This document shows, in pieces, positions 43,784 to 52,613 of a stretch of 56,117 bases of DNA (its first letter is position 1; each line of letters opens with the position of its first letter). The notes under the pieces are model-generated. The model saw only the letters and a program-made list of their open reading frames with translations, ran no database searches and was not told the DNA's origin. The translations under genes were made by a program, and so were the position numbers. This DNA is from Mycobacterium sp. (GTDB lineage Bacteria > Actinomycetota > Actinomycetes > Mycobacteriales > Mycobacteriaceae): assembly GCA_011620645.1 (NCBI GenBank), contig WOYS01000057.1:4388-60504 (forward strand), given 5' to 3'.

Positions 43784-44830
43784 TCACCACGTTGCCTCAC
43801 GGATGTAGTCCCCGATCTGGCGCAGCGAGCGGGTCGCCTCGCCGACGATCGGTGAGCAGAGCTGGAATACGTGCATCTGACCGGGCCAGACACGCACCTC
43901 GACCGGCACACCGGCCTCGGCCAGCAGCCGCGCGGCCTTTCGGGCATCGTTGAGCAGAACCTCCGAGCCGGACACGTGGATCAGGGTGCGCGGCAGTCCC
44001 GGCTCAATGTGCTCCAGCGGCTCGTAGACCTCCTCGCCCTGGCGCTGAGCGGCGGCGCCGACCATGTCGACCAGAGCGTCGAATGCCTTGGTCGGGAACA
44101 ACGCATCGGTGCGGGCGTTCGGGTGCTGGGTGCGATTCTCGTTGTCGATCTCGAACAGCGGGGACATCGTGACGATGGCGGCAGGCATTTCGGCGGCGTT
44201 CCCCTCCGCCTGCAACCGCTGGGCGAGTGCCATGGCAAGGTAGCCGCCGGCCGAGTCGCCGGCCAGCACGATGTGTTCGGGGGCGTAACCGGTCAGCCGC
44301 AACCACCGGTAGGCGTCATAACAGTCGTCGAGTGCCGATCCGATCGAATGCTTCGGGATCATCCGGTAGTTCACGACGAACACCGGGCTGTCGGCGAACT
44401 TCGACAATTCCGTCACCAGGCGGCCGTGCGTGTTCACCCCGCATGACAGGAACGCCCCGCCATGCATATAGAGGATGACGCTGCGTCGGCCGTCGGCGGG
44501 CAGCACGCCGGCCGCACGCACCATCTGTGCGGTGCACTTGGGCAGCGCGATGGTGGCCCGCACAGTGCCCGGAGCCGGGCGCAGAACCCGCGCGGCGAAA
44601 TCCAGGATGCCGAATGGCCAGGGAAGCTTGGGCATGTGACTGCCGATAGCCAGCGCCGGCTTGATCGTCATCATGGCAACTAGCCCGGCGAGTCGACCAG
44701 CGATGCCGGCACCGTCCTCGACGACCTCTACCGGTCGCCGGCCACCGACCGCGAATCGGCGGTGTTGACGCGCTCTAGCTGGGCTGATAGCCGCGAGCGG
44801 AGAACCTGAGACCTTGCTTGGTGCCGTCAT
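43784..44830 (-). CDS. lipU: LipU-type esterase/lipase (HSL family)
   Basis: A 348-residue alpha/beta hydrolase of the hormone-sensitive-lipase type, counterpart of Rv1076. The oxyanion motif is YMHGGAF, the nucleophile S193 is in AGDSAGGYLAMA, and the acid and His are expected in SGSEVLLNDA and GQMHVFQL. A basic 60-residue N-terminal part precedes the catalytic fold. ATG 44830 has AGGAG upstream; two GTG codons just before it are alternatives. It is followed by cbs and is divergent from the SGNH hydrolase across an AT-richer 194-bp gap. Confidence 0.88.
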   Translation of the reverse strand: MTAPSKVSGSPLAAISPARARQHRRFAVGGRRPVEVVEDGAGIAGRLAGLVAMMTIKPALAIGSHMPKLPWPFGILDFAARVLRPAPGTVRATIALPKCTAQMVRAAGVLPADGRRSVILYMHGGAFLSCGVNTHGRLVTELSKFADSPVFVVNYRMIPKHSIGSALDDCYDAYRWLRLTGYAPEHIVLAGDSAGGYLAMALAQRLQAEGNAAEMPAAIVTMSPLFEIDNENRTQHPNARTDALFPTKAFDALVDMVGAAAQRQGEEVYEPLEHIEPGLPRTLIHVSGSEVLLNDARKAARLLAEAGVPVEVRVWPGQMHVFQLCSPIVGEATRSLRQIGDYIREATW

Positions 44831-45011
44831 CGCCACCACTCCTACGCCGTTGTAGTACCCGTTGCTGTTATTTACTTAGCCAACCGGGTAACTTAGCTTG
44901 CCCGACCGTCAAGACATTCAACAATCTAAGAATCCGTTTAGTTCCGCACTTGATACCCCACCGTGACAGCCCGGGTCCGTACCGCAGCGCCGGCAATGCG
45001 CAAATCGGATC

Positions 45012-45025
45012 TAATATCGCGTATG
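45012..45025 (+). promoter_or_regulatory. Leaderless-type promoter of the SGNH hydrolase gene
   Basis: TAATAT (45012-45017), a near-consensus -10 box, is followed by seven bases and then the GTG start codon at 45025, with no ribosome-binding site. This places the probable transcription start on the first base of the start codon. The upstream AT-rich stretch shared with lipU also holds two copies of ACTTAGC (from 44874 and 44892). Confidence 0.55.
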
Positions 45026-45987
45026 TGGGCAGTCGTACCCGTCGTTCAACCATCGCCTTGGCAGCCGCGGCCACCCTCGCATCGACAGGTTCGGCCTACG
45101 TCGGGGCCCGCAACCTGTTGAGCGGGCAGGCCGACCAGGCGCGCCAGGTCATACCCAAATCCTGGGACGTCCCGCCCCGCGCCGATGGCGTCTACGTCGC
45201 CGACGGCGGGCCCGCGCAGCGCTGGACCCGCGACGTGCCGTTTGACCTGCACCTGATGATCTTCGGTGATTCCACCGCCACCGGATACGGCAGTACCTGC
45301 GCCGACGAGGTACCCGGCGTGCTGCTGGCCCGCGGCCTTGCCGAGGAGTCGGGCAAGCGGATCCGGTTGAGCACCAAGGCGATCGTCGGCGCGACCTCCA
45401 AGGGACTGTCGGGCCAGATCGATGCGATGTTCGTCGCCGGACCCCCGCCGGACGCCGCGGTCATCATGATCGGCGCCAACGACATCACCAAGCCCAACGG
45501 CACCGGGCCCTCGGCGCGCCGGGTCGGGCGGGCGGTCCAGCGACTGCGGGCGGCCGAGGCCGTCGTCGTCGTCGGGACGTGCCCCGACTTCGGCGTCATC
45601 AAGGCCATCCCGCAGCCGCTGCGCTGGGTGACCCGCAGCCAGGGCCTGCGACTGGCCCGTGCACAGGCGTCGGCGGTGCGGGCCGCGGGCGGCGTGCCGG
45701 TGCCGTTCTCCGATCTGCTGGCACCGGAGTTCCACAAGGCCCCCGAGGTCCTGTTCTCCCAAGACATGTTCCATCCGTCCGGCGCGGGCTACCAGCTGGC
45801 GGCCAAGCAGCTGCTGCCGGCACTGTGTAATGCGTTGGGCGACTTCGTGTCCGACGTGCCGGTCGAGGCGGCGCTGGAATCGCGGACCGACGAGGGCGGC
45901 TCGTTACTGGCCCGGATCGGCAACATGAGCCGGTTGTGGCGTCGCACAACCGGGGTCCCTGCACCCATCGTGGTGCCCGCGAGCTAG
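45025..45987 (+). CDS. Exported SGNH/GDSL hydrolase (Rv1075c-type)
   Basis: A 320-residue protein with an N-terminal signal or anchor (STIALAAAATLASTGSAYVG) and an SGNH fold: block I MIFGDSTATGYG with nucleophile S83, block III IGANDITKP, and block V DMFHPSGAGY giving the Asp/His. The M. tuberculosis homologue is described as a cell-wall-associated GDSL esterase. GTG 45025 is favoured because a TAATAT -10 box lies just upstream; longer starts toward 44818 would cross the lipU promoter. fadA3 follows 45 bp on. Confidence 0.87.
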   Translation: MGSRTRRSTIALAAAATLASTGSAYVGARNLLSGQADQARQVIPKSWDVPPRADGVYVADGGPAQRWTRDVPFDLHLMIFGDSTATGYGSTCADEVPGVLLARGLAEESGKRIRLSTKAIVGATSKGLSGQIDAMFVAGPPPDAAVIMIGANDITKPNGTGPSARRVGRAVQRLRAAEAVVVVGTCPDFGVIKAIPQPLRWVTRSQGLRLARAQASAVRAAGGVPVPFSDLLAPEFHKAPEVLFSQDMFHPSGAGYQLAAKQLLPALCNALGDFVSDVPVEAALESRTDEGGSLLARIGNMSRLWRRTTGVPAPIVVPAS

Positions 45988-46032
45988 GTTTTGTGCAGTA
46001 CTTTCCAACTGTCTGAACACCGAGGAGCTGTC

Positions 46033-47250
46033 ATGCCCGAAGCCGTCATCGTCGCCACCGCCCGCTCCCCCATCGGACGCGCCGTCAAGGGGTCGCTGGC
46101 CACCATGCGCCCCGACGACCTGGCCACCCAGATGGTCCGCGCCGTCCTCGACAAGGTGCCGTCGCTGGATCCCAGGGACATCGACGACCTGATGATGGGC
46201 TGCGCGCAGGCCGCCGGTGAGGCCGGCTACAACATCGCCCGCGCGGTGGCCGTCGAACTCGGCTACGACTTCCTGCCGGGCACCACCGTCAACCGCTACT
46301 GTTCGTCCTCGCTGCAGACCACCAGGATGGCCTTCCACGCCATCAAGGCCGGCGAGGGTGACGTGTTCATCTCCGCGGGTGTCGAGACGGTGTCACGCTA
46401 TGGCTTCGGTGCCGCCGATGGCGCCCCGAACAGCACCAATCCGCTCTTCGAAGAGGCACAGGCCCGCACCGTCACACAGGCCGAGGGCGACATCAAGTGG
46501 CATGACCCGCGCGAGGACGGCCTGATCCCCGACTTGTACATCGCCATGGGCCAGACCGCCGAGAACGTCGCGACCTACACCGGCATCAGCCGCGAGGACC
46601 AGGACCACTGGGGTGTGCGGTCGCAGAACCGGGCCGAGGAGGCCATCAAGAGCGGGTTCTTCGAGCGCGAGATCGTCCCGGTGACGCTGCCCGACGGGTC
46701 CGTCGTCTCGACCGATGACGGCCCACGCGCCGGCACCTCCTACGACAAGATCAGCCAGCTCAAGCCGGTGTTCCGGCCGAACGGCACGATCACCGCGGGC
46801 AATGCCTGCCCGTTGAACGACGGCGCCGCCGCGGTCGTCATCATGAGTGACACCAAGGCCAAGGAACTGGGGCTGACCCCGCTGGCACGCATCGTGTCCA
46901 CCGGCGTGTCCGGCCTGTCGCCGGAGATCATGGGCCTGGGCCCGATCGAGGCCATCAAGAAGGCGCTGGCCAAGGCCGGCAAGACGATCTCCGATATCGA
47001 CCTGGTCGAGATCAACGAGGCGTTCGCGGTCCAGGTCATCGGATCCGCGCGTGAGCTCGGCATCGACGAGGACAAGCTGAACGTGTCCGGCGGCGCGATC
47101 GCGCTGGGGCACCCGTTCGGCATGACGGGCGCGCGGATCACCGCCACGCTGCTGAACAACCTGGCCACCTACGACAAGACGTTCGGCATCGAGTCGATGT
47201 GCATCGGCGGCGGGCAGGGCATGGCGATGGTCGTGGAGCGGCTCTCCTGA
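46033..47250 (+). CDS. fadA3: Acetyl-CoA acetyltransferase FadA3
   Basis: A 405-residue thiolase, counterpart of Rv1074c. Nucleophile C90 lies in TVNRYCSSSLQT; the second motif NVSGGAIALGHPFGMTGAR and the final CIGGGQGMAMVVE are complete. It would perform the last step of beta-oxidation or the reverse Claisen condensation. ATG 46033 has GAGGAGCTGTC in front. It is followed by two hairpins and a long inverted repeat, which isolate it from the convergent Bax-inhibitor-like gene. Confidence 0.93.
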   Translation: MPEAVIVATARSPIGRAVKGSLATMRPDDLATQMVRAVLDKVPSLDPRDIDDLMMGCAQAAGEAGYNIARAVAVELGYDFLPGTTVNRYCSSSLQTTRMAFHAIKAGEGDVFISAGVETVSRYGFGAADGAPNSTNPLFEEAQARTVTQAEGDIKWHDPREDGLIPDLYIAMGQTAENVATYTGISREDQDHWGVRSQNRAEEAIKSGFFEREIVPVTLPDGSVVSTDDGPRAGTSYDKISQLKPVFRPNGTITAGNACPLNDGAAAVVIMSDTKAKELGLTPLARIVSTGVSGLSPEIMGLGPIEAIKKALAKAGKTISDIDLVEINEAFAVQVIGSARELGIDEDKLNVSGGAIALGHPFGMTGARITATLLNNLATYDKTFGIESMCIGGGQGMAMVVERLS

Positions 47251-47293
47251 GTTGACCACTCTGGGACGCCACCATCACCGCGCGCCACCAAAG

Positions 47294-47352
47294 TTGACTC
47301 TGCACTGACGGCGCAAAAGCGCGAGTGGCACGCGCCGTCGGCGCAGAGTCAA
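47294..47352. repeat. 59-bp interrupted inverted repeat (palindromic unit)
   Basis: TTGACTCTGC-act-GACGGCGC, a 17-base centre, then GCGCCGTC-ggc-GCAGAGTCAA: two nested perfect arms of 10 and 8 bp with a symmetric 3-base mismatch. It lies in the fadA3 to Bax-inhibitor gap, separate from the two simple hairpins there. It resembles a dispersed palindromic element more than a simple terminator. Confidence 0.75.
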
Positions 47353-47357
47353 ACCCA

Positions 47358-47374
47358 GCCCGCCTCAGGCGGGC
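47358..47374 (+). terminator. Short hairpin after fadA3
   Basis: GCCCGCC-tca-GGCGGGC is a perfect 7-bp stem with a 3-base loop about 110 bp after the fadA3 stop. It is followed by ATGAAAAAG and no U-tract on the plus strand. Confidence 0.5.
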
Positions 47375-47379
47375 ATGAA

Positions 47380-47408
47380 AAAGGGCGCCCACGCTGTGGA
47401 CGCCCTTT
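47380..47408 (-). terminator. Hairpin with U-tract after the Bax-inhibitor-like gene
   Basis: AAAGGGCG-c-CCA, a five-base loop, TGG-a-CGCCCTTT form a stem of 11 pairs with one mismatch. On the minus strand the stem ends in CCCTTTTTCATG, a classical intrinsic terminator, 16 bp downstream of the gene's stop codon. Confidence 0.85.
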
Positions 47409-47423
47409 CTCTGGCCAGTACTG

Positions 47424-48272
47424 CTAGTCGTTGTTGAAGTAACTCAGCAGGCGCAGGATCTCCAGGTACAGCCACACCAGGGTGACCATCAGACCCAGGG
47501 CGACGCCCCATGCTGCCTTCTCCGGAGCGCCGGCACGGATCATCTGATCCGCGGCGTCGAAGTCGATCAGGAAGCTGAACGCCGCCAGTGCGATGCACAG
47601 CAGCGAGAAGCCGATCGCGATGGCGCCACCGTCGCGCAGGCCCATGCCCGCACCGCCGCCGACACCGAACATGCCGAGCACCAAGTTCATCAGCATCAAC
47701 GCAACCACACCGAAGAGGCCGGCAACGATCATCCGGGTGAACTTCGGGGTGACGCGGATGGCGCCGGTCTTGTAGACCACCAACATGCCGAAGAAGACGC
47801 CCAGCGTGCCGACGATCGCCTGCGCGATCATGCCGACGCCACCGACGGAGGCCAGGTTGGCGATGACGAAGGACACCGCACCGAGGAACAGGCCCTCCAG
47901 CGCGGCGTAGCTCAGCACGATGGCCGGGTTGTCCTGCTTACGGCCGAAGGTCGCGATGAGGACGAGTGCCAGGCCGCCGAGCGCACCCACGAGGGTGAAC
48001 GGCGTGGCCAGACTGAGGTTCTGGCTCACGAGGTAGTAGGACACCACGGCGACACCGGTCAGCAAGGCGAGGCCGATGCCCGTCTTGGTGACGACGTCGT
48101 CGATGGTCATCGGCCGGGAAACACCGACCTGCTGCCGATCCGGGTACTGCGTCGCGTAGGGCTCTGCATGCACCTGCCGCGCACCGAAGCTTGCGGCTCC
48201 GGTACCGAACTGCGCGTATCCGCCCTGCCCCTTGGGCAGCGATCGGAATACCGGGTTGCTGCTTTCGCGCAC
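47424..48272 (-). CDS. Bax inhibitor-1/YccA-family membrane protein
   Basis: A 282-residue protein with a soluble 65-residue start (Gly/Gln/Tyr-rich, ending VGVSRPMTIDDVVTKTGI) and seven membrane helices. The terminal pattern AFSFLIDFDAADQMIRAGAP with EKAAWGVALGLMVTLVWLYL is typical of the TMBIM/BI-1 superfamily, whose conserved Asp pair (DFDAAD) forms a pH-sensitive gate in BsYetJ, a calcium leak channel. GTG 48272 has AGGAGAGG upstream. It is divergent from the echA9 leader. Confidence 0.88.
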   Translation of the reverse strand: MRESSNPVFRSLPKGQGGYAQFGTGAASFGARQVHAEPYATQYPDRQQVGVSRPMTIDDVVTKTGIGLALLTGVAVVSYYLVSQNLSLATPFTLVGALGGLALVLIATFGRKQDNPAIVLSYAALEGLFLGAVSFVIANLASVGGVGMIAQAIVGTLGVFFGMLVVYKTGAIRVTPKFTRMIVAGLFGVVALMLMNLVLGMFGVGGGAGMGLRDGGAIAIGFSLLCIALAAFSFLIDFDAADQMIRAGAPEKAAWGVALGLMVTLVWLYLEILRLLSYFNND

Positions 48273-48458
48273 CGTAGGTCCTCTCCTGGTACTGGATGGT
48301 TCGATTGCCGAACACACGGTCAACGATCGACGCTCCGAACAGGTTCCCATGCCCACCCAGAAATAGCTGAGAAGATCCTCAGGACCGTCCAGGTTGATCT
48401 TGGCGCAAACCCTACCCGTCGCTCGCCGCGCCGGGACTACGAACTAGATTGCAACCTC

Positions 48459-49493
48459 GTGGCAGAAAACGAGGACATTCTAGTAAGTGTCCGTAACGGC
48501 GTCGGCATCGTCACCCTGAACCGGCCCAAGGCGATCAACTCCCTCAACGACGTGATGGTCGACGGCCTGCAGAAGGCCCTCACAACCTGGGAGAACGACG
48601 ATTCGGTCAGGGCTGTGCTGCTAACCGGCGCGGGCGAGCGCGGTCTCTGTGCGGGCGGTGACGTCGTGGCGCTCTATCACAGCGCCAAGGCCGACGGCTC
48701 CTACGCACGCAAGTTCTGGTGGGACGAGTACCTGCTCAACGCCCACATCGGCCGATACCCCAAGCCGTACATCGCGCTGATGGACGGCATCGTGATGGGT
48801 GGCGGCGTCGGCGTCGCCGCCCACGCCGATGTCCGGGTCGTCACCGACAAGACGAAGATGGGCATGCCCGAGGTCGGCATCGGATTCATCCCCGACGTGG
48901 GCGGCACCTACCTGCTATCGCGCACACCGGGATCGCTCGGACTGCATGCCGCACTGACCGGCGCCCCGTTCTCCGGACCGGATGCCATCGCGCTCGGTTT
49001 CGCCGACCACTTCGTCCCGCACGAGCAGATCCAGGACTTCGCCGAAGCCGTCGTCAACGACGGACACCAGGACGCACTGAACTCCTACGCCCAGGAGCCG
49101 CCGCCCAGCGGCCTTCTGGCGCAACGGGATTGGATCGACACCTGCTACGCGGGCGACACCGTCGCCGAGATCGTCGCCGACCTGCGCCACCAGGAAACCG
49201 AGCAGGCCGACGCCGCCGCCGACCTGATCGCGACCCGCTCCCCCATCGCGCTGGCCGTCACGCTCACCGCGGTGCGTCGCGCCGCGCACCTGCAGTCCTT
49301 GGAAGAGGTTCTGCAGCAAGAGTTCCGGGTGTCGACGGCCTCGCTGAAATCCCACGATTTCGTCGAGGGCATCCGCGCCCAACTGGTGGACAAGGACCGC
49401 AACCCGACATGGTCGCCCGCCTCACTCGAGCTCGTCGATGACGCGGCGATCGACGCCTACTTCGCCTCAGCCCACCCCGATCTGACGTTCTGA
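48459..49493 (+). CDS. echA9: 3-hydroxyisobutyryl-CoA hydrolase-like crotonase, EchA9-type
   Basis: A 344-residue ECH_2-type crotonase, counterpart of Rv1071c. It is longer than true hydratases, with the HIBCH-type motifs [35 protein letters not shown] and [21 protein letters not shown]138 and D146 correspond to the hydrolase's catalytic acids. It would hydrolyse 3-hydroxyisobutyryl-CoA in valine catabolism. GTG 48459 lies eight bases after a TAGATT -10 box without ribosome site, again leaderless-like. echA8 follows 10 bp on, so the two are cotranscribed. Confidence 0.88.
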   Translation: MAENEDILVSVRNGVGIVTLNRPKAINSLNDVMVDGLQKALTTWENDDSVRAVLLTGAGERGLCAGGDVVALYHSAKADGSYARKFWWDEYLLNAHIGRYPKPYIALMDGIVMGGGVGVAAHADVRVVTDKTKMGMPEVGIGFIPDVGGTYLLSRTPGSLGLHAALTGAPFSGPDAIALGFADHFVPHEQIQDFAEAVVNDGHQDALNSYAQEPPPSGLLAQRDWIDTCYAGDTVAEIVADLRHQETEQADAAADLIATRSPIALAVTLTAVRRAAHLQSLEEVLQQEFRVSTASLKSHDFVEGIRAQLVDKDRNPTWSPASLELVDDAAIDAYFASAHPDLTF

Positions 49494-49503
49494 AGGAGAT
49501 CCG

Positions 49504-50280
49504 ATGACTACTTACGAGACCATCCTGGTCAGCCGCGACAGCCGGGTGGCCACCATCACGCTGAACCGGCCCAAGGCCCTCAACGCCCTCAACAGCCAGG
49601 TCATGCACGAGGTCACCTCCGCCGCAGCGGAACTCGACGCCGACGGAGGCGTCGGCGCCATCATCCTGACCGGCAGCGAGAAGGCGTTCGCCGCCGGCGC
49701 CGATATCAAGGAGATGGCCGGCCTGTCCTTCGCGGATGTGTTCAGCCAGGACTTCTTTGCGCTGTGGGGCAAGTTCGCCGCCACCCGCACCCCCACCATC
49801 GCCGCGGTCGCCGGGTATGCCCTCGGTGGCGGCTGCGAGCTGGCCATGATGTGCGATCTGCTGATCGCCGCGGACACCGCGAAGTTCGGCCAGCCCGAGA
49901 TCAAGCTCGGTGTGCTGCCCGGCATGGGTGGCAGCCAGCGGCTGACCCGCGCCATCGGTAAGGCCAAGGCGATGGATCTGATCCTGACCGGGCGCACCAT
50001 CGATGCCGCCGAAGCCGAGCGCAGCGGCCTCGTCTCCCGCGTGGTGCCCGCCGACACGCTGCTCGACGAGGCCAGTGCCATCGCCGCGACCATCGCGGGC
50101 ATGTCCCTGTCGGCGGCGCGGATGGCCAAGGAGGCCGTCAACCGCGCCTTCGAGTCGACGCTGGCCGAGGGCCTGCTCTATGAGCGGCGACTCCTCCACT
50201 CGGCCTTCGCCACCGAGGACCAGAAGGAAGGCATGGCCGCGTTCACCGAGAAGCGCGCGGCCAACTTCACCCATCGCTAA
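49504..50280 (+). CDS. echA8: Enoyl-CoA hydratase EchA8-type
   Basis: A 258-residue hydratase, counterpart of Rv1070c. The oxyanion segment [12 protein letters not shown] and both catalytic glutamates (E112 in [12 protein letters not shown]132 in GQPEIKLG) are present, giving a textbook crotonase. It hydrates short to medium 2-enoyl-CoAs. ATG 49504 follows GAAGGAGATCCG, a strong ribosome site. It sits between echA9 and the membrane hydrolase at 50290, all closely spaced and probably one operon. Confidence 0.95.
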   Translation: MTTYETILVSRDSRVATITLNRPKALNALNSQVMHEVTSAAAELDADGGVGAIILTGSEKAFAAGADIKEMAGLSFADVFSQDFFALWGKFAATRTPTIAAVAGYALGGGCELAMMCDLLIAADTAKFGQPEIKLGVLPGMGGSQRLTRAIGKAKAMDLILTGRTIDAAEAERSGLVSRVVPADTLLDEASAIAATIAGMSLSAARMAKEAVNRAFESTLAEGLLYERRLLHSAFATEDQKEGMAAFTEKRAANFTHR

Positions 50281-50289
50281 AGTCGAGCG

Positions 50290-51978
50290 GTGACCGCCGC
50301 CCCCGACCTGCTGACCCCCGACGCACCGGCGCGGGCCGTCCAGCGCGACTGGTGGAGCCGGCACTACACCTTCACCGGCACGGCCGTCGGCCTGCTGTTC
50401 ATCTGGCTGTCGCTGACCCCGTCACTGCTGCCCCGGGGCCCGCTGTTCCAGGGGCTGGTCAGCGGTGCGGCCGGCGGTATCGGCTACGGCCTCGGGGTTT
50501 TCGGCGTCTGGCTGTACCGGTACATGCTGTCGAAGGACAGCACCCCGTCAGCGCCGCGACGCGCCTGGCTGATCCTGCTCGTGGTCGGTGTCATCGGGCA
50601 GATTGCCGCGATCGTCTACTTCCACGTCTGGCAGGACGATATCCGCGACCTGATGGGGGTGTCGCGGCTCGCATTCTGGGACCATCCGCTGACCGCGGTG
50701 CTGGCCATCGTTTTCCTGTTCCTGTTCGTCGAGATCGGCCAGCTGGTAGGCAGATTCGTCCGCTTCCTGGTACGCCAGCTCGAACGCGTCGCGCCACCGC
50801 GGGTGTCCGGTGTCGTCGCGGTGGTGCTGGTTCTCGCGCTTGCCATCGCACTGCTCAACGGGATCGTGGCGCACTTCGCGATGAGCACCATCAACAATAC
50901 CTTCGAAAGCGTCAACAACGAGGGTGATCCCGACGATCCAGCTCCCACAACGGTTTTACGATCGGGCGGGCCGCAGTCATTGGCCAGCTGGGAGTCGTTG
51001 GGGCATCAGGGCCGAAGCTTCGTGGCGGGCGGCCCCTCGGTGGCGGAGCTCACCGAATTCAACGGCGCGCCGGCCACCGAACCGATTCGGGCCTATGCCG
51101 GGCTGAACTCCGCCGACGGCATCAAGGCCACCGCCAAGCTGGCCGCCGAGGAGCTCAGGCGCACCGGCGGGCTGCAACGCGACGTCATCGCCGTCGCCAC
51201 CACGACCGGTACCGGCTGGATCAACGAGGCCGAGGCGTCCTCGCTGGAGTACATGTACAACGGCAACACCGCGATCGTGTCGATGCAGTACTCGTTCCTG
51301 CCCAGCTGGATCTCGTTCCTGGTCGACCAGGAGAACGCTCGGCAGGCCGGTCAGGCATTGTTCGAAGAGGTCGATGCGCTGGTGCGCGAACTGCCCGAAG
51401 CCGACCGGCCGAAGCTGGTGGTGTTCGGTGAGAGCCTCGGCTCGTTGGGCGGCGAAACCCCGTTCCTGGCCCTGAACAACCTCATCGCCCGCACCGACGG
51501 CGCGCTGTTCTCCGGGCCCACGTTCAAGAACACCATCTGGACCAATCTGACCATCAACCGCGATGCAGGCTCCCCGCAGTGGCTGCCCATCTTCGACAAG
51601 GGCGAGAACGTCCGGTTCTCGGCGAAGGCCGCACAAGACCTGGTCCGTCCCGACGATCCGTGGGGGCAGCCGCGCGCGGTGTACCTGCAGCACGCGTCGG
51701 ATCCCATTGCGTGGTGGAATCCCGATCTGCTGTTCGCCAAACCGGATTGGCTGCGCGAGCCGCGCGGGTACGACGTGTCCCCGCGGATGGAGTGGATCCC
51801 GGTGGTGACCTTCCTGCAGGTGTCCGCGGACATGGCGGTCTGCGTCGATGTGCCCGACGGGCACGGCCACGTCTATGCCCGCGACGTCGCCAACGCGTGG
51901 GCGGCGATCCTGCAGCCGCCGGGCTGGACACCGGAGAAGACCGACCGGCTACGGCCCGTGCTGCGCTCCGGCGAGTGA
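50290..51978 (+). CDS. Membrane protein with alpha/beta-hydrolase domain (Rv1069c-type)
   Basis: A 562-residue protein. The N-terminal 210 residues hold about five membrane helices (TGTAVGLLFIWLSLTPSLLP, GYGLGVFGVWLYRYM, LILLVVGVIGQIAAIVYF, VLAIVFLFLFVEIGQLVG, VAVVLVLALAIALLNGIVA). The C-terminal part is an alpha/beta-hydrolase-9-type domain with nucleophile S382 in VVFGESLGSLGG and a probable His in DGHGHVY. Its catalytic domain likely faces outward. GTG 50290 is 9 bp after echA8. The function is unknown, but a role on cell-envelope lipids is plausible. Confidence 0.85.
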   Translation: MTAAPDLLTPDAPARAVQRDWWSRHYTFTGTAVGLLFIWLSLTPSLLPRGPLFQGLVSGAAGGIGYGLGVFGVWLYRYMLSKDSTPSAPRRAWLILLVVGVIGQIAAIVYFHVWQDDIRDLMGVSRLAFWDHPLTAVLAIVFLFLFVEIGQLVGRFVRFLVRQLERVAPPRVSGVVAVVLVLALAIALLNGIVAHFAMSTINNTFESVNNEGDPDDPAPTTVLRSGGPQSLASWESLGHQGRSFVAGGPSVAELTEFNGAPATEPIRAYAGLNSADGIKATAKLAAEELRRTGGLQRDVIAVATTTGTGWINEAEASSLEYMYNGNTAIVSMQYSFLPSWISFLVDQENARQAGQALFEEVDALVRELPEADRPKLVVFGESLGSLGGETPFLALNNLIARTDGALFSGPTFKNTIWTNLTINRDAGSPQWLPIFDKGENVRFSAKAAQDLVRPDDPWGQPRAVYLQHASDPIAWWNPDLLFAKPDWLREPRGYDVSPRMEWIPVVTFLQVSADMAVCVDVPDGHGHVYARDVANAWAAILQPPGWTPEKTDRLRPVLRSGE

Positions 51979-52044
51979 GGCGGCTTTCAGTCCTGAAATC
52001 CGGTCCCCTTCATCATGGGCGCGAGTGTTGCATAGATTGGCCTC

Positions 52045-52476
52045 ATGCGCCGCTACCCGATCCTCGTGACGGTGGCCGCCGCCGTCCTCCTGACCGGATG
52101 CTCGCCAGGTTCCGAAGAGCCGGCCCCCGCCACGTCCCCGCCGGAAACCGAGACCTCTGAAACCTCTGATTCATCGCAGCAGCCCCAGGAGGGAGTCGTG
52201 CGCCCGGGCGAGGTGCAGGTGTCACCGGGCGGCGTCACAACGGCGGTCGGCGCGCCCGCGGATGCCACCGAGTCCGGGTATGGCCAGGCCTGTCTGGCCG
52301 CCAAGGCCTGGTTCGACGAACAACGCGGTGAGGTGGAGGCCTATCTGCAGACGGTGCAGGCACCCGGTGCCGTCGGCCGGGGCAGTTTCAACATCCCGTG
52401 GGCCGATCTGACGCCCGGGCAGCAGGCCGGCGTCATCATGGCCGCCAATGCCGCAGCAAACGGCGACTGCGGCTGA
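52045..52476 (+). CDS. lpqV: Lipoprotein LpqV
   Basis: A 143-residue lipoprotein, counterpart of Rv1064c. The signal peptide ends in the lipobox LLTGC (C19), followed by a 45-residue Pro/Glu/Thr/Ser linker and a small globular domain with two Cys (YGQACLAAKAWFDEQRGEVE and the C-terminal GDCG) that may form a disulfide. The function is unknown. ATG 52045 lies 66 bp after the membrane hydrolase. Confidence 0.88.
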   Translation: MRRYPILVTVAAAVLLTGCSPGSEEPAPATSPPETETSETSDSSQQPQEGVVRPGEVQVSPGGVTTAVGAPADATESGYGQACLAAKAWFDEQRGEVEAYLQTVQAPGAVGRGSFNIPWADLTPGQQAGVIMAANAAANGDCG

Positions 52477-52613
52477 GGGTTCGAATCACGCCGAGCCGAA
52501 CGATCGCCCGGCGAGGACGTCGCGGGGTGCGGGAAGGCCCAGGCGCCGCGGCAGTCCGATGGGCATGCTCACAGTTTTGCCGACGGCGGCCACGGATGCA
52601 CCACAATGGGGGT

